Source of the DNA: Salipiger mucosus DSM 16094
GTDB taxonomy: Bacteria > Pseudomonadota > Alphaproteobacteria > Rhodobacterales > Rhodobacteraceae
NCBI RefSeq assembly: GCF_000442255.1
Contig: NZ_KE557287.1
Coordinates: forward strand, 1-64,000
Length of the DNA: 64,000 nt
Direction of reading: 5' to 3'
Below are positions 1 through 14,180 of this stretch, one piece after another. The position numbers and the translations under genes were made by a program. Within the stretch, counting starts at the first letter, position 1; each line of letters opens with the position of its first letter. The notes under the pieces were generated by a model. The model was given only the letters and a program-made list of their open reading frames with translations, was not told where the DNA came from and did not search any database.

Positions 1-815
1 CCCTTGCCCACGTCACCGTAGCCGCAGACCACGGCGACCTTGCCGGCCATCATGGTGTCGGTCGCGCGGCGGATGCCGTCGACGAGCGATTCCTTGCAGC
101 CGTACTTGTTGTCGAACTTCGACTTCGTGACGCTGTCGTTCACGTTGATCGCCGGGAAGGGCAGCTGGCCGCCCTTGGACAGCTCGTAGAGACGGTGCAC
201 GCCGGTGGTGGTCTCTTCCGAGACGCCCTTGAGCATGTCGCGCTGCTTCTTGAAGAAGCCGGGCGTTTCCTTCATCCGCTTGCGGATCTGGGCGAAGAGC
301 GCCTCTTCCTCTTCCGAGCCGGGGTTCGCGATCAGGTCTTCCTCGCCGGCTTCCACGCGGGCGCCGAGCAGGATGTACATGGTCGCGTCGCCGCCGTCGT
401 CGAGGATCATGTTCGATCCGCCCTGGCCGTCACCGTCGAAGTGGAAGATGCGGTCGCAGTAGTCCCAGTAGTCGACCAGCGTCTCGCCCTTCACGGCGAA
501 GACCGGCGTGCCGCCTTCGGCGATCACGGCCGCGGCGTGGTCCTGGGTCGAGAAGATGTTGCAGGACGCCCAGCGGACCTCGGCGCCGAGCGCCACGAGG
601 GTCTCGATCAGGCAGGCGGTCTGGATCGTCATGTGCAGCGAGCCGGCGATCCTGGCGCCCTTGAGCGGCTGGCTGGCGCCGTATTCCTCGCGCAGGGCCA
701 TGAGGCCCGGCATCTCGGTCTCGGCGATGTCCAGCTCCTTGCGGCCGTAGCCGGCCAGCGCGATGTCCTTGACGACGTAGTCGCTCGCCACGTGGGGCAT
801 GTCTTCTGCAGGCAT
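1..815 (-). CDS. ahcY: S-adenosylhomocysteine hydrolase, N-terminal part (cut by window edge)
   Basis: Adenosylhomocysteinase converts S-adenosylhomocysteine to adenosine and homocysteine in the cytoplasm, removing the inhibitory product of SAM-dependent methylation. The protein starts [20 protein letters not shown] and reaches the NAD-binding segment [13 protein letters not shown] at the window edge, so about 270 residues are visible and the C-terminal part is missing. The start at 815 is preceded by AAAGGA; an in-frame ATG at 800 is possible. It is the last visible gene of the methyl-cycle operon, 75 bp after metK, with a strong hairpin in the gap that may lower its expression relative to metK. 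The family assignment is secure. Confidence 0.95.
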   Translation of the reverse strand, partial: MPAEDMPHVASDYVVKDIALAGYGRKELDIAETEMPGLMALREEYGASQPLKGARIAGSLHMTIQTACLIETLVALGAEVRWASCNIFSTQDHAAAVIAEGGTPVFAVKGETLVDYWDYCDRIFHFDGDGQGGSNMILDDGGDATMYILLGARVEAGEEDLIANPGSEEEEALFAQIRKRMKETPGFFKKQRDMLKGVSEETTTGVHRLYELSKGGQLPFPAINVNDSVTKSKFDNKYGCKESLVDGIRRATDTMMAGKVAVVCGYGDVGK

Positions 816-842
816 GTCTTGTCCTTTATCCGATGAAACGAT

Positions 843-867
843 GCCGCCGGGCAGGGTGCCCGGCGGC
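843..867 (-). terminator. Perfect hairpin between metK and ahcY
   Basis: An 11-bp perfect stem (GCCGCCGGGCA with its complement) closes a 3-nt loop. It lies 24 bp after the metK stop and 28 bp before the ahcY start. No long U tract follows, only ATCGTTTC. It could be a weak attenuating terminator or an mRNA-stabilising processing hairpin inside the operon. Confidence 0.5.
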
Positions 868-890
868 AGGTGCATTGCTTGGCGGGCCGG

Positions 891-2080
891 TTACTCGGCC
901 GCGATCTTGTGGCCGAACTCGGCCGCGAGGTCCTTGGCGAGGTCCGTGCGCTCCCAGCCGAAGCCGCCGTCGGCGTCCACCGGGCGACCGAAGTGGCCGT
1001 AGGCCGCGGTGCGCGCGTAGACCGGCTTGAGCAGGCCCATCGTCTCGCGCAGGCCGCGCGGCGTGAGGCGGACCATCTTGCGCAGGGTCGCGCCGAGCTT
1101 CTCCTCGTCGACCTTGCCGGTGCCGAAGGTCTCGACGTAGCGGCGACGGGGTCCGGCACGCCGATGGCATAGGCCAGCTGGATCTGGCACTTGTCGGCGA
1201 GGCCCGCGGCCACGACGTTCTTGGCCAGGTAGCGCGCGGCATAGGCCGCCGAGCGGTCCACCTTGGTCGGGTCCTTGCCCGAGAAGGCACCGCCGCCGTG
1301 GGGCGCCGCGCCGCCGTAGGTGTCGACGATGATCTTGCGGCCGGTGAGGCCGGCGTCACCGTCGGGGCCGCCGATCACGAAGTTGCCCGTGGGGTTCACG
1401 ATCAGCTTGTCGTCGGCCGGCAGGTCCCAGCCCTCGTCCTTGAAGACGCCCTCGATGTAGGGCTTCACCAGCTCGCGGACCTTGTCCTGGCTGACGCCCT
1501 CGAGGTGCTGCGTCGAGACGACGACGGTGTCGACGCCGACGGGCTTGCCGCCCTGGTACTTGAGCGTGACCTGCGACTTGGCGTCGGGGCCGAATTCCGG
1601 CGTCTTGCCGGATTTGCGGTCCTCGGCCATGAGGCGCAGGATCCGGTGCGCGAACTGGATCGGCGCCGGCATCAGCTCTTCGGTCTCGTTGCAGGCGTAG
1701 CCGAACATGATGCCCTGGTCGCCGGCACCTTCTTCGCCCTTGTCGCCCTCGTCGACGCCCATCGCGATGTCCGAGGACTGCGCGTGCAGGCGGTTGACGA
1801 TCTCGACAGTCTTCCAGGAGAAGCCGGGCTGGTCGTAACCGATTTCCTTGACCGCCTCGCGGGCGATCTCCTCGACGCGGCGCAGCACGGACTCGGGGCC
1901 GCGGACTTCGCCGGCGATGGTCAGGTGGTCGGTGGTGGCAAGCGTCTCGCAGGCGACCCGGGCCTCGGGCTCCTCGGCCAGGTAGGCGTCGAGGACCGAG
2001 TCCGAGATGCGGTCGCAGACCTTGTCCGGATGGCCTTCCGACACCGATTCACTGGTGAACAGCCAGGTTTTGTCACCCAT
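891..2080 (-). pseudogene. metK: S-adenosylmethionine synthetase with apparent one-base frameshift
   Basis: MetK makes SAM from methionine and ATP. Signature segments are intact: GHPDK (residues 16-20), [12 protein letters not shown] (about 118-129) and [16 protein letters not shown] (about 263-277). After GVPDPVA (residue 313) the frame is lost. The missing C-terminus ([20 protein letters not shown] and onward, ending at the stop at 891) lies in another frame. The expected codons GTC GCC GTC TAC read GTC GCC G-C TAC, so one base is missing at about 1140/1141. Restoring it gives 396 residues, normal for the family. MetK is usually essential, and both halves are well conserved, so a sequencing or assembly error is the likeliest cause. 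If the deletion is real, another metK must exist elsewhere. It lies 43 bp downstream of metH and has the SD-like GAGGGGG before the start. Confidence 0.9.
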
Positions 2081-2123
2081 TTTGGGTTCCCCCTCTTAGT
2101 TCTGGGATTGGTGCCCGCACGCC

Positions 2124-4792
<2,669 letters not shown>

Positions 4793-4796
<4 letters not shown>

Positions 4797-5866
4797 GCTG
4801 CGCCCTCCTTTGCGGTCGCGGCCGGGGCTTCGAACATCTCCAGTCCGCTCAGGCGCATCTGGCGCACCTTCTGCGGGATCTTGCGGGGAGTCTTGCCCTC
4901 GACGGCCTTGGCGATGGCCCGGATGTGGTCCGGCGTGGTGCCGCAGCAGCCGCCGACGATGTTCACGAGACCGCTGTCGGCCCATTCCGCGAGGTGCGCG
5001 GCGGTCTCTTCCGGCGTCTCGTCGTAGCCGCCCATCTCGTTCGGCAGGCCGGCGTTGGGGTAGGCGCTGACGCGGGTGTCCGCCACCTCGGAGAGGGTGC
5101 GCACGTGCTGGCGCATCTCGCCCGCGCCAAGCGCGCAGTTGAGCCCGATCGAGAAGGGACGCGCGTGGCTCATCGAGACCCAGAAGGCCTCGGGCGTCTG
5201 CCCGGTGAGCGTGCGGCCCGAGCGGTCGGTGATGGTGCCCGAGATCATCAGCGGCGGCACGTCCAGCCCCTCGTCCTTGAGCGAGTCGATGGCAAAGAGC
5301 GCGGCCTTGGCGTTGAGCGTGTCGAAGATGGTCTCGATCAGCAGCAGGTCGGCGCCGGCCTCGATCAGGCCGCGCGCGGCCTCGCCGTAGGCCTTGGCGA
5401 GATCGTCGAAGGTCACGGCGCGGAAGCCGGGGTCGTTCACGTCGGGGCTGATGCTGGCGGTCTGGTTGGTCGGCCCGATGCCGCCCGCGACCCAGCGCGG
5501 CCGGTCCGGCGTCGAGGCGGCATCGGCCGCCTCGCGCGCCAGCCGCACGCTCTCGGCGTTCATCTCGCCGACGAGGTGCTGCATGTTGTAGTCGGCCTGG
5601 CTGACCGAGTTGGCCCCGAAGGTGTTGGTGCACAGGATGTCCGCGCCGGCCTCGAGGAAGTCGGCGTGGATGTCGCGGATCAGGTCGGGCTGGGTCAGGC
5701 TCAGCAATTCGTTGTTGCCCCCGACATCGCCCGAATGGTCCGCGAACCGCGAGCCGCGATAGAACGCCTCGTCGGGTTTCGCCTGCTGGATCATCGTGCC
5801 CATCGCCCCGTCCAGCACGAGGATCTTCCGGGCCGCATGCGCGGCAATGTCAGTGGTATCGGTCAT
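4793..5866 (-). CDS. Methionine synthase, homocysteine-binding subunit of split MetH
   Basis: This 357-residue homocysteine S-methyltransferase domain corresponds to the N-terminal module of MetH. The N-terminal [10 protein letters not shown] and the zinc-ligand cysteines in GLNCALG (Cys244) and GGCCGTT (Cys307, Cys308) are present, so the zinc/homocysteine site looks complete. It must work with the product of the next gene, with which it overlaps by ATGA. It starts 12 bp after metF. Alone it could resemble a betaine-homocysteine methyltransferase, but the overlap with the pterin/B12 subunit makes the split-MetH reading much stronger. Confidence 0.93.
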
Positions 5867-5878
5867 AGGTATTTCCCT

Positions 5879-6757
5879 TCAGGCCGCGCGGTCGGCGCGG
5901 ATCGTCGCCGGCAGTCCCAGCGCGCGGCAGATCGCGAGCGTGACGTCCGGCTTGTTCAGCGTATAGATATGGAACTCCGTCAGCCCCTCGGCAACGAACC
6001 GGCGGCATTGTTCGACCGCCACGCTGGTGGCGACCATCGAACGCAGGTCGGGCGTTTCGTCGAGTCCGGCGAACATCTCTTCCATCCAGGTGGGAATAGA
6101 GGCACCGCAGCCGGACGAAAAGCGCTTGAGGCTCGCGAAGTTGGCAACCGGCATGATGCCGGGCACGATCGGGGCGGAAATGCCTGCCTTCCGGGCACGA
6201 TCGACGAAGCGCAGCACGGTGTCGGTGTCGAACGCATATTGCGTGATCGCCCGGTTGGCCCCGGCGTCGATCTTGCGCTTGAGGTGATCGAGGTCGCCCT
6301 GGTCGCTCGCGGCCTCGGGGTGCACCTCGGGATAGGCGGCGACCGAGATATCGAAATCGCCTATGCGGCGCAGGCCTTCGACCAGTTCGGCGCCGTCGTG
6401 GTAGCCGTCCTCGGCCAGCGTCTCGCCCTCGGGCAGGTCGCCGCGCAGCGCGACGATGCGGCGGATGCCGGCGTCCCAGAGGCCCTGGGCCTGGCGGTCG
6501 ATCTCGGCGCGGCTGGCGCCAACGCAGGTCAGGTGCTGCGCCACGGGCAGGCCCGAGCGGGACGCCACGGCGTCGACCACCTGGCGGGTGCGCTCGCGGG
6601 TCGAGCCGCCAGCACCGTAGGTCACAGAGAAATAGGCCGGTCCGGCCTCGGCCAGCCGGTCAACGGTGTGCCCGAGTTTCTCGATCCCCGCCTCGGTCTT
6701 GGGCGGGAAGAGCTCGAAGGACACCGAGATGTCCCGTTCGGGTGTCTGCCCGGTCAT
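5879..6757 (-). CDS. metF: 5,10-Methylenetetrahydrofolate reductase
   Basis: MetF is a cytoplasmic FAD-dependent TIM-barrel enzyme that reduces methylene-THF to methyl-THF, the methyl donor for MetH. The 292-residue protein begins with a short polar leader and then SVSFELFPPKTEAG, followed by YFSVTYGAGGSTRERT and VALRGDLPEG, all typical of the family at normal bacterial length. It lies between the methyltransferase gene (80 bp upstream) and split metH (12 bp downstream), so methyl-group supply is co-expressed with methyl-group use. Confidence 0.95.
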   Translation of the reverse strand: MTGQTPERDISVSFELFPPKTEAGIEKLGHTVDRLAEAGPAYFSVTYGAGGSTRERTRQVVDAVASRSGLPVAQHLTCVGASRAEIDRQAQGLWDAGIRRIVALRGDLPEGETLAEDGYHDGAELVEGLRRIGDFDISVAAYPEVHPEAASDQGDLDHLKRKIDAGANRAITQYAFDTDTVLRFVDRARKAGISAPIVPGIMPVANFASLKRFSSGCGASIPTWMEEMFAGLDETPDLRSMVATSVAVEQCRRFVAEGLTEFHIYTLNKPDVTLAICRALGLPATIRADRAA

Positions 6758-6836
6758 GAAGGTCTCTCCGTCGTTGGGATCGTCTGTCTGGTTGGTGCCC
6801 GGCCCGCGCGGCTGGCGCGGGCCGGGGTGTCCGGTC

Positions 6837-8522
6837 TTACGCCGGCTTGCGGAAGGTCAGGATGCCCCAGGCGAGGTAGCCGTCGTCGGCCGCCTTGACC
6901 CAGTTCTCGAGACCGACGGCCATCTTGTCGAGGTACTCGGCCGACGAGCCGCCTTCACGCAGCTTGTCGTAGTTCGCCAGCAGTTCCTCGCGGACCCGTG
7001 CGTAGTGGTTGCGCAGCTGGTTGGTCATCTCGTCCAGCTCCACCGTCTCGAAGCCGAGCGCCTCGGCCACTTCGCGGTAGTAGCGGATCGAGCCCAGGCT
7101 GTTCAGCTGCAGGCGGTCGTAGACCGGCTGAAGCACGCCCTGCGGCACGTCGTCGGCCTGCATCGGGTCGGTGAAGATCAGGTGACCGCCCGGCTTGAGC
7201 ACGCGGTACGCCTCGGCGATGACCTTGTCGCGCTGGTCCGAGTGCAGGAAGGCATCCTGGCTCCAGGCCACGTCGACGCTGGCGTCGTCCTGCGGCAGGT
7301 CCTCGAAGACGCCGTGGCGCACCTCGATCTTGTCGCCCAGGCCGGCCTGGCGGATCTTCTGGCGGTTGTAGTCGTTCTGCGTGCTCGAAATGTTGACACA
7401 GATCGCCTCGGCGCCCGTCTGCTTGACCAGCGTGCGCATCGCGCCGCCATAGCCCGCGCCCATGTCCAGCACACGGCTGTCGGCGCCCAGCTTCGGCAGC
7501 TTGTCGATCATCGCGGCGATGGTCTTGTCGCTGGCCTCGCGGATGTTCTTCGTCTCGTCGTAGAGGCCGATGTGCAGGTCTTCGCCGCCCCAGATGGTCG
7601 AGTAGAAGGTGTCGGCGTCGTCACTGTCGTAGTAGTCTTCGGTGACGTCGCGGATGTCCTGCTCGTCCTCGGTGCTGGTGCCGCCCCAGCGCTTCATGTG
7701 CAGCGAGGATTTCTCGGCCACGTGGATGAAGAAGTCCGGGTCGTCCTCGGCGTAGGTTTCCTGGAAGTCGCCGTAGGTGCGGACGCGCTCGAAGCCTGCC
7801 TCGGTGAGCAGCCGACGCATGTAGTTCTTGCGGATCGGGCACATGTTCAGCGTGTAGGAGGCGCCGTCGGGGAAGGTGTAGCGCATGCGGCACAGGCCCT
7901 CGTCGACGTGGTCCGGCTCGGCCGTCACCTGGTCGCCGCAGTAGTAGAACTTGTGCTTGGTCGAATAGCCGTTGTCGATCATCGCGTCGTAGTTGCGCTG
8001 ATCGAGAATGAGGATGCCGTCGTGCTTCAGCGCGGCATAGAACTCGGCCAGCGCGCGGCGGCGGTCCTTTTCCTCGTGCAGGTGGGTGAAGGAGTTGCCG
8101 AGGCAGATGATCGCGTCGTACTTGCCCGCGATGTCGCGGTTCAGCCAGCGCCAGTCGGCCTGCGTCGTCTTGAGGATCAGGCCGCGCGCCTGGCCGTTCT
8201 GGAAGGCCTTGGCGACCATCGCGGCCGAGCCGTCGGCGGCGGTCACGTCGAAGCCGGCCTCGGTCAGGCGCACCGAGTGGAAGCCGGTGCCGCAGGCCAC
8301 GTCGAGCACGCGTTCCTTGCCGCGGGCGCGCAGGATGTCGATGAAGAACTGGCCCTCGCTGGTGGCGCGGCCGTCCCAGTCGATCAGCTCGTCCCACTTG
8401 TCGACGAAGGTCGAGACATACTCCTTGCGGTAGTGGTCCGTTTCACGGTCTGCCAGCGGGTCGTCGCCGTAGACCTGGTCGGTCATCGTGAGCTCGGCGT
8501 TGTCCGTGCTGTAATCCGTCAT
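6837..8522 (-). CDS. Fused glycine/sarcosine and sarcosine/dimethylglycine N-methyltransferase
   Basis: This 561-residue protein has two class I SAM-methyltransferase domains in tandem. The N-terminal one carries VLDVACGTG at residues 72-80 and the C-terminal one VLDMGAGYGG at 351-360, preceded by the SDMT-like FYSTIWGGEDLHIGLY. Separate enzymes of these types (GSMT and SDMT) methylate glycine stepwise through sarcosine and dimethylglycine to glycine betaine, using three SAM. The fusion should perform the whole conversion in the cytoplasm. The start at 8522 is set by AAGGAGGGG; a longer reading to 8681 has no comparable site and a basic, unrelated leader. It is the first gene of an operon with metF, metH, metK and ahcY, which recycles the SAH formed. 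Osmoprotection is the inferred role. Confidence 0.9.
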   Translation of the reverse strand: MTDYSTDNAELTMTDQVYGDDPLADRETDHYRKEYVSTFVDKWDELIDWDGRATSEGQFFIDILRARGKERVLDVACGTGFHSVRLTEAGFDVTAADGSAAMVAKAFQNGQARGLILKTTQADWRWLNRDIAGKYDAIICLGNSFTHLHEEKDRRRALAEFYAALKHDGILILDQRNYDAMIDNGYSTKHKFYYCGDQVTAEPDHVDEGLCRMRYTFPDGASYTLNMCPIRKNYMRRLLTEAGFERVRTYGDFQETYAEDDPDFFIHVAEKSSLHMKRWGGTSTEDEQDIRDVTEDYYDSDDADTFYSTIWGGEDLHIGLYDETKNIREASDKTIAAMIDKLPKLGADSRVLDMGAGYGGAMRTLVKQTGAEAICVNISSTQNDYNRQKIRQAGLGDKIEVRHGVFEDLPQDDASVDVAWSQDAFLHSDQRDKVIAEAYRVLKPGGHLIFTDPMQADDVPQGVLQPVYDRLQLNSLGSIRYYREVAEALGFETVELDEMTNQLRNHYARVREELLANYDKLREGGSSAEYLDKMAVGLENWVKAADDGYLAWGILTFRKPA

Positions 8523-9028
8523 GTGTTTACCCCTCCTTAAGGCCGCATCGTCCCGGCTGGAACGGGACGACCGTTCCACTGGACATTCCGAGGCCGGGCG
8601 CGGTCTTTCGCCGTCGCGCCGATCCCGGGCGTTCGCTTGTTTGTGTCGCGGGCTCTGCCGTGACCGGCGAGCCCCTCGCATGTTCGAAGCATTTCCGCGC
8701 CGTGGCGGTCGCCTCCACGCATTTCCTTAGCGTCTGCGAAGCAGTGTCACGTCGCTGTGACGCGTGGCGGACACTCTGCAGTTTAATTGCGACACTTCAA
8801 GTCCTGTGGCGCCTTGTCATGAAGACTTTTTGTTTTGGCTTACAAACTAATCATTTTCGCGCACGCCTCGAGCAGTTCGCGGAGGCCAGGAGCGTTCAGG
8901 ACGCGCGGGAGAACCCGTCGCGAACCGGCGAATCCACGCGAGTCGGCGCTGCCGGCAGGGTGCCGGGGCCCTTGGCGCCGGGCGGGCAGGGGGCTATGAC
9001 GGTCCACCCGAGACCAGAGGAGCCCGCC
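8523..9028. promoter_or_regulatory. Divergent intergenic region: betaine operon leader and tex promoter region
   Basis: No gene is seen in these 506 bp. On the betaine side are the SD AAGGAGG (8531-8537) and, just upstream, a perfect 7-bp hairpin GGAACGG/CCGTTCC with a 5-nt loop (8559-8577). An inverted repeat GTCAC-N6-GTGAC lies at 8746-8761, beside an AT-rich stretch (about 8779-8860) that probably holds promoters. No recognisable SAM or SAH riboswitch core was found by eye. Confidence 0.5.
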
Positions 9029-11353
<2,325 letters not shown>

Positions 11354-11371
11354 CGCGGCCTCGGGTCCGTG

Positions 11372-11422
11372 CGTCACCTCTTCCGGTTGCGCCGCGTGGC
11401 CGTCGCCGCAGCAGAGGTGACG
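11372..11422 (+). terminator. Long inverted repeat after tex
   Basis: CGTCACCTCT (11372-11381) is exactly complementary to AGAGGTGACG (11413-11422), with 31 bases between. It starts 19 bp after the tex stop. There is no U tract, so it may be a structured 3' end rather than a classical intrinsic terminator. Confidence 0.45.
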
Positions 11423-11460
11423 GTCATCGGAGGCAGCCGGGGGATGGTCTCCGGCGCGGC

Positions 11461-11615
11461 CAGTCTTATGGCCGCGCCCGTGATTTCCTGAAGTGGTCTG
11501 CCGGAGTGTTTGCCGCGCCTTATGGGCGCGGTCAGGCCCGGGGCTCCGCCCGTGATTTCCTCAATCGCTCCCCCGGAGCGATTGTCGCGCCCTATGGGCG
11601 CGACCCGGAAATCAC
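11461..11615. repeat. Degenerate 72-bp tandem palindromic repeat
   Basis: Units beginning GTGATTTCCT occur at 11480 and 11552 (period 72), and the remnant CTTATGG-CGCG near 11466 suggests a third partial copy. The second unit is nearly fully palindromic. An outer stem GTGATTTCC/GGAAATCAC (11552-11560 with 11607-11615) encloses two perfect 9-bp hairpins, AATCGCTCC-CCC-GGAGCGATT and GTCGCGCCC-TAT-GGGCGCGAC, giving a three-way-junction shape. Its right arm contains the stop codon of the minus-strand gene. Confidence 0.7.
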
Positions 11616-13306
11616 CCCATCCACCGCCGGACCGGGGCGTTGGATTCCTCAAGCGGCTGGGTCACCACGTCCACCAGCGTCGGGCCGTCGTGCGCCACCG
11701 CCTGCCGCAGCACGCCCTCCAGCTCGGCCGGGTCCTCGACCCGCCAGGACTTGACGCCGTAGGCAGCCGCCACCGCCGCCTGATCGACGCGGTTGAAATC
11801 CACGTTGTAGTAGCGCGCACCCTTGTCGTCCTTCTGGCTCGCCTTGATCCAGCCGTAGCTGGCGTTCGAGAACACCACGAAGGTGATCGGCGCGCGCGAG
11901 CGGCAGACGGTTTCCAGCTCGCCGCAGGTGAAGCCGAAGGAGCCGTCGCCCATCAGCGCCACGGTCTTCGAGGCCGGCCGCCCGTACCAGGCCCCCAGCG
12001 AGGCCGCGAGCGAATACCCCAGCGCCCCGTGCGCGCGGTTGGTCACGAAGTAGCGCCCCGCCAGCTGCTGCTGGTAGTAGGCCGAGGCATAGGGGCAGGA
12101 GGTGCCCGGGTCCGAGACCACGGTGGCATCCTCGGGCAGCACCTTCATCAGGTCCGCGATGACCCGCTCGGGGCGGATCGGCTGGTCGCCCCCGGCCGCG
12201 ATGCGGTCGAAGATCTCGAACTTGCGCCGCTTGATGTCGGCCACCGCCGCCGCGCCGCCGAAGGTGCCCGCGCCCTGGCCGCGCTTGTCGAGCGCCGCGT
12301 TCAGCATCCCCAGCGAGAGCCGCAGGTCGCCCGCGACGCCGACCTCGGTCGGCAGGTTGGCCCCGATCACCATCGGGTCGGAGTCGAAATGCACGATGCG
12401 GGTGCCGACGCTGGGCGCCTCCCACCGCGCGGTGGTGGTCGAGCCCGCCCGGCAGCCCATGAAGACCACGAGGTCGGCGGCCTCCATCATCTCCCAGGTC
12501 TGGTCGGTGCCGCCGTTCGAGCCGACCACGCCAAGCGCGTTCGGGTGCGTGTCGGCCAGCGAGCCCTGGCCCGAGATCGAGGAGGCCACCGCGATGTCGA
12601 GCCGCGTCGCCAGCCGGTCGAGCTCGGCCATGGCGCCCGAGATCACCACGCCGCCGCCGCAGACGATGAGCGGTTTCTTCGCCGAGAGGATCGCGTCGAG
12701 CGCCGCTTCGACGGCGGCCTCTTCGGGGCCGGTGCGATAGGCCGGGTAGGTCGCGAGCGCGGGGTCGGCCCAGATGTCGGCCGGGTCCACCGGGTCGTAC
12801 TGGATGTCGTAGGGCAGCCCGAGGTGCGTCGACCCCGAGCGCCCGGTCGTCATGGCGCGGAAGGCGGTGCGCACCATGCGCGGGATGTGCTCGGCCCGCT
12901 TGATGACGGTGTTCCACTTGGTCAGCGGGCGCATCAGCGCCTCCTGGTCGACCTCGGTCAGGGGATACTTGCCGTAGGAGGCCACCGAGATGTCCGAGGT
13001 GATCGCCAGCGTCGCGTAGGAGCTTTCCGAGCTTTCGATCAGCCCCGGCAGGATGTAGGTCGCGCCGCCGCCCGAGGGCCCCTCGCAGACGCCCGGCCGC
13101 CCGGTCACCCGCGAATAGCCGTCGGCCATGTAGGCCGCGCTGCGCTCGTCGCGCGTCAGCACGTGCGAGATCTCGTGGTCGAGCAGGTGCATCGCGTCGT
13201 AGAAGGGCAGGGTGGTGTCGCCGCAGAGCCCGAAGATGTGCGTCACGCCATGCGCTTCCAGCATCCGCACCATGGCTTCCGCGCCGTTCAGTTTGTTGTC
13301 CAGCAT
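11612..13306 (-). CDS. Thiamine-pyrophosphate enzyme, acetolactate-synthase-like
   Basis: This 564-residue protein has the three-domain layout of ThDP-dependent decarboxylase/acetolactate synthase-type enzymes. The N-terminal pyrimidine-binding domain has the catalytic Glu54 in RDERSAAYMADGYSR, and the C-terminal ThDP domain has GDGSFGFTCGELETV. The middle domain is the usual Rossmann-like one. No regulatory subunit gene follows, and it lies beside a racemase-family gene rather than ilv genes, so a catabolic decarboxylase or carboligase is more likely than valine/isoleucine biosynthesis. The substrate is unknown. It is transcribed downstream of the racemase-like gene, with a TTGTATACAA palindrome 53 bp before its start. 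Confidence 0.85.
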   Translation of the reverse strand: MLDNKLNGAEAMVRMLEAHGVTHIFGLCGDTTLPFYDAMHLLDHEISHVLTRDERSAAYMADGYSRVTGRPGVCEGPSGGGATYILPGLIESSESSYATLAITSDISVASYGKYPLTEVDQEALMRPLTKWNTVIKRAEHIPRMVRTAFRAMTTGRSGSTHLGLPYDIQYDPVDPADIWADPALATYPAYRTGPEEAAVEAALDAILSAKKPLIVCGGGVVISGAMAELDRLATRLDIAVASSISGQGSLADTHPNALGVVGSNGGTDQTWEMMEAADLVVFMGCRAGSTTTARWEAPSVGTRIVHFDSDPMVIGANLPTEVGVAGDLRLSLGMLNAALDKRGQGAGTFGGAAAVADIKRRKFEIFDRIAAGGDQPIRPERVIADLMKVLPEDATVVSDPGTSCPYASAYYQQQLAGRYFVTNRAHGALGYSLAASLGAWYGRPASKTVALMGDGSFGFTCGELETVCRSRAPITFVVFSNASYGWIKASQKDDKGARYYNVDFNRVDQAAVAAAYGVKSWRVEDPAELEGVLRQAVAHDGPTLVDVVTQPLEESNAPVRRWMG

Positions 13307-13358
13307 CCCGGTTCCTTCACGCTCGGGCGCGGGGCCGGACCTCCGGCGGCGCCAAAAA

Positions 13359-13368
13359 TTGTATACAA
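13359..13368. promoter_or_regulatory. TTGTATACAA palindrome, candidate GntR-type operator
   Basis: A perfect 10-bp palindrome in a locally AT-rich stretch, 53 bp before the ThDP-enzyme start and 48 bp after the end of the racemase-like gene. GntR-family regulators often bind palindromes of this form. The cognate regulator cannot be identified here. Confidence 0.45.
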
Positions 13369-13415
13369 AGAAAAATACAAGGTTCGCCCGGAGCCTTCAA
13401 GGCCGTTCTGCGACC

Positions 13416-14180
13416 CTAGAGCCGTCCGCCGCGCGGCATGGGGAAATGCTGCGGCCGAACGCCCAGCTGAAGCCAGCGCACCAGCGAGTGGATGTCGAAG
13501 ACCGGCAGCCCCGTCGCGGCCGAGACATCGGCGGCATAGGGCGCCATGTTGGTGCACTCCAGCACCAGCGCGCCCACCTCGGGGTGGCGCCGCACCAGCC
13601 GCTGCGCGGCCGAGATCACGTCGTCGCGCGCGCGGATCACGTCGAGGTCGTCCTTCTCGGCGCCGATGATGACGCGGAAGAATTCGCCGTCGGTGTCCGT
13701 GCCCTCGACCGGCGTGTCCTGCGGCACGCCCACGCCCTCGAGGTGCGCGGGGGTCAGGCTGCCCGAGCTGATCGTCACCACGCCGGGGCGCTTGCCGGGC
13801 GGCAGCATGGCCTGCACCCAGGGCACCTGCATCAGCGAGGAAGTCGCCACCGGCACGCCGAGCGCCTCGGCCAGGTCCGGTTGCAGGATCGACAGGAAAC
13901 CGCAGTTGGTGGTGATCGCCTCGGCGCCCAGTTCCACCAGCTCGCGCGCGCCCTCCAGAAAGGCCTCGCGCAGCCCGGCGGCCTTGTTCAGCACCACGGT
14001 CCCCGGATCGGCGCCCCGGATCACGCGGTAGAGCACCGGGAAGGGCCAGGTCTCGGCATGGCCCATGTCGCCCGGAATGCGGGCAAAGCGCGCCTCGAGC
14101 ATCAGGATGCCGAGCGGCGCGCCGTAGACGGCCTTGCCGCCGCTGGCGATGACGGAGGGGGAGGGGGCGTCGTGGGTCAT
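13416..14180 (-). CDS. Aspartate/glutamate/hydantoin racemase-family protein
   Basis: The 254-residue protein has the paired catalytic cysteines of the Asp/Glu racemase, maleate isomerase and arylmalonate decarboxylase superfamily: Cys93 in TTNCGF and Cys209 in LECTNM. Both catalytic positions are present, so it is probably active, but members of this fold racemise, isomerise or decarboxylate different acids and the substrate cannot be read from sequence. It is followed 109 bp later by the ThDP enzyme on the same strand, suggesting joint degradation of a small organic acid. The 168 bp before its start contain no gene and probably hold divergent promoters with the acyl-CoA dehydrogenase gene. 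Confidence 0.82.
   Translation of the reverse strand: MTHDAPSPSVIASGGKAVYGAPLGILMLEARFARIPGDMGHAETWPFPVLYRVIRGADPGTVVLNKAAGLREAFLEGARELVELGAEAITTNCGFLSILQPDLAEALGVPVATSSLMQVPWVQAMLPPGKRPGVVTISSGSLTPAHLEGVGVPQDTPVEGTDTDGEFFRVIIGAEKDDLDVIRARDDVISAAQRLVRRHPEVGALVLECTNMAPYAADVSAATGLPVFDIHSLVRWLQLGVRPQHFPMPRGGRL

Noticed and set aside
8523-8770. SAM or SAH riboswitch in the betaine operon leader
   Set aside because: No recognisable conserved core was found; only a simple hairpin is supported.
11374-11652. Small minus-strand ORF with repeated ITGGA/ITGAA segments
   Set aside because: The amino-acid repeats are just translation of the 72-bp palindromic DNA repeat and it overlaps the end of the ThDP-enzyme gene.
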